39,050 nucleotides of DNA from Gammaproteobacteria bacterium (GTDB lineage Bacteria; Pseudomonadota; Gammaproteobacteria; Eutrophobiales; Eutrophobiaceae), in contig JANQNX010000017.1 of NCBI GenBank assembly GCA_028279365.1, forward strand, positions 1 through 39,050. Direction: 5' to 3'. This document shows positions 38,056-39,050 of the stretch, in pieces. The notes below the pieces were generated by a model. It worked only from the letters and a program-made list of their open reading frames with translations, was not told the DNA's origin and did no database searches. Position 1 is the stretch's first letter; each line of letters starts with the position of its first letter. The position numbers and the translations under genes were made by a program.

Positions 38056-38343
38056 ATCGTACAATCTTTCTTGCCTGGTTTTATATTTTTCTATCCGGTT
38101 ATCCAGCACCTCAAGTTGGCGTTCTTCCCGTGAAGTTAAGGGTTTGTCTTTGTATTTTATATCGTAGTATTCGTCTTCCGCTTCTTCAATCAGTACATCA
38201 TAAACACGCACTTCCTGTTCCAATTGACTTTCTGCCAATTCAAAGCGATCCACCTTTTCATTAAATTTTTCATTCGCCGCCCAGCCAGTAAAAGCAATCG
38301 CGCCTATGACCGTTAAACTACCCCACACCGCTTTCACGTTCAC
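38044..38343 (-). CDS. Membrane-anchored coiled-coil protein (end of late operon)
   Basis: 99 residues. One N-terminal helix (about 4-22, KAVWGSLTVIGAIAFTGWA), then a long charged helical region to the C-terminus (KVDRFELAESQLEQEVRVYD, SREERQLEVLDNRIEKYKTR). This N-in, periplasmic coiled-coil layout is that of an i-spanin, and a predicted lipoprotein gene lies two genes upstream; the pairing is inference. The start overlaps the upstream stop by ATGA. Confidence 0.65.
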   Translation of the reverse strand: MNVKAVWGSLTVIGAIAFTGWAANEKFNEKVDRFELAESQLEQEVRVYDVLIEEAEDEYYDIKYKDKPLTSREERQLEVLDNRIEKYKTRQERLYDKNS

Positions 38344-38627
38344 TTGATTTCTCGCCAGACTTCGATTTTAGTAGCAAGGTTATGAAATGCGTTGCTCTGT
38401 TCTTTTAAGTGAGTGTGAAGCTCCTCAGACGCGCTGCTATGCGCTTCATTCATTTTGTCAATCTGATGAACAAATAATTTATCTTTTTCCATCATGGACT
38501 GGTTATAAGATTTGCTTTGTTTGATAAAGACCCATACCACAAAAGCCAACACGATCAATTCCGCGATGGCAATCCCCACAGCACCCCCCTGGACAAGGAG
38601 TGCTAGGGTTTCGTTATTGGGTTCCAT
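38340..38627 (-). CDS. Small membrane protein, holin candidate
   Basis: 95 residues. Short N-terminal part, one strong transmembrane helix (about 12-36, GGAVGIAIAELIVLAFVVWV), then a charged helical tail (SASEELHTHLKEQSNAFHNL). Topology is similar to single-span holin-like proteins such as BhlA, and the late operon needs a holin to release the signal-less lysozyme. No family was recognised by motif, so this is a candidate only. Confidence 0.6.
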   Translation of the reverse strand: MEPNNETLALLVQGGAVGIAIAELIVLAFVVWVFIKQSKSYNQSMMEKDKLFVHQIDKMNEAHSSASEELHTHLKEQSNAFHNLATKIEVWREIK

Positions 38628-38630
38628 GGC

Positions 38631-38867
38631 TTATTGGGAGACGCCCCTAAGCTGCCGGGAACGTTCTAATTCGGCCTCGATCTTATCGTCAAAACTGGCG
38701 ATGAGATTATTTAATGCATCATCTGGATCTTCTGACAATGCGGCCTCCATGACGTTTGCATCCACATCCTTATTATCCATATACGTACGATAGCCTAATG
38801 ATGTCGCGACCATGATTTTACGAACTAAATTTTCGGCAACATTTGCGCCTAATGCTTCAATTAACAC
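38631..38867 (-). CDS. Small soluble late protein
   Basis: 78 residues, GTG start behind a perfect GGAGGTGATC Shine-Dalgarno, the strongest seen in the genome. Sequence LIEALGANVAENLVRKIMVA, then DVDANVMEAALSEDPDDALN and KIEAELERSRQLRG is helical and acidic. No family recognised. The very strong site suggests high expression late in infection. Confidence 0.6.
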   Translation of the reverse strand: MLIEALGANVAENLVRKIMVATSLGYRTYMDNKDVDANVMEAALSEDPDDALNNLIASFDDKIEAELERSRQLRGVSQ

Positions 38868-38877
38868 AGATCACCTC

Positions 38878-39050
38878 CTATTGAGTTAAACCAAGTTCGA
38901 GCATTTTTAGCCCCAAACTTTCAACCACTGAAATTACGCCATCCAATTTCCCCTCACCCTGCTCATACGCTCTGACAGCCTCATGAGCATCCTGAACAAT
39001 ATCGTGCACTGTTTCATTCATGGCTTCGTCAATCTTGCCTTGTTCCAACG
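38878..39050 (-). CDS. Predicted lipoprotein, 3' part (gene starts at 301 across the join)
   Basis: Carries the last ~57 codons of the 124-residue lipoprotein described at 1-301; codons up to base 38951 are unique to this end, and the rest repeat 1-99. The C-terminal sequence EGKLDGVISVVESLGLKMLE is an amphipathic helix, ending LGLTQ. The TAG stop is ten bases before the 38867 GTG. The unbroken frame across the join confirms circularity. Confidence 0.75.
   Translation of the reverse strand, partial: LEQGKIDEAMNETVHDIVQDAHEAVRAYEQGEGKLDGVISVVESLGLKMLELGLTQ
38952..39050. repeat. Right copy of 99-bp terminal direct repeat
   Basis: Identical to 1-99; see that entry. One copy should be removed when the genome is treated as a 38,951-bp circle. 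Confidence 0.9.

Noticed and set aside
1..39050. Integrase, excisionase or CI-type repressor of a lysogeny module
   Set aside because: No tyrosine or serine recombinase motifs and no large repressor seen. The single HTH and RHH proteins are not enough to claim lysogeny.
1..39050. Diversity-generating retroelement (some related podoviruses carry one)
   Set aside because: No reverse transcriptase-like reading frame and no template/variable repeat pair noticed near the fibre genes.
1..39050. CRISPR array or anti-CRISPR operon
   Set aside because: No regularly spaced repeats seen. Some HTH and small early genes could be related to such systems, but nothing specific supports it.

Overview
This window is a complete tailed-phage genome assembled as a circle. 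Bases 1-99 recur exactly at 38952-39050, so the unit genome is 38,951 bp, and one gene (a lipoprotein, minus strand) runs through the join. The virion genes point to a short-tailed (podovirus-type) phage. There is a long P22-type portal, a PBSX-type terminase pair, an HK97-fold-type coat with an acidic scaffold, and large ejection-type proteins, but no tape measure, tail tube or sheath. A lambda O/P-like replication pair, a GH24 lysozyme without signal peptide and several lipoproteins suggest a Gram-negative, probably gammaproteobacterial, host. The host genus cannot be read from the sequence. No integrase or clear lysogeny module was found.

Late region (minus strand, from 26406 down to 1 and on through the join to 38044): two microproteins and a DUF3307 membrane protein, TerS and TerL, then host-surface proteins (a beta-helix spike with a polysaccharide-deacetylase-like domain and a hyaluronidase-like TIM-barrel protein), portal, tail appendages with a C-terminal jelly roll, an odd tRNA-like element, scaffold, coat and decoration. 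An intrinsic terminator follows the decoration gene. Next come neck/tail proteins, a GNAT protein, an HNH-AP2 homing endonuclease, ejection-type proteins, a tail fibre, lysozyme, DUF1353 and a group of small membrane and coiled-coil proteins likely used in lysis. Most genes are joined by TAATG, ATGA or longer overlaps.

Control region (26407-26673): an intrinsic terminator (minus) is followed at once by an extended -10 promoter for the late operon, and then by a second terminator in the late leader. This suggests late expression by antitermination. A single HTH gene (26674-26925, plus strand) with its own inverted repeat sits here. It converges on the replication operon.

Replication operon (minus, 29569 to 26922): ribbon-helix-helix regulator, O-like initiator carrying candidate iterons beside an A/T tract, P-like helicase loader, a PD-(D/E)XK Holliday-junction-resolvase-like nuclease and small proteins. 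It diverges from the plus-strand early operon through two interlocked promoters at 29588-29632.

Early operon (plus, 29645 to 38026): an SPFH/HflC-tail-like membrane protein, several microproteins, a Bet/RecT-family annealing protein, a candidate structured RNA (32148-32231), a YopX-family protein, and about twenty very small genes. Many of the small genes are separated by a recurring linker (TAAC plus C-rich, then a GAGATATG-type start). These are probably host-takeover, anti-defence or exclusion genes, and none has an assigned function here.
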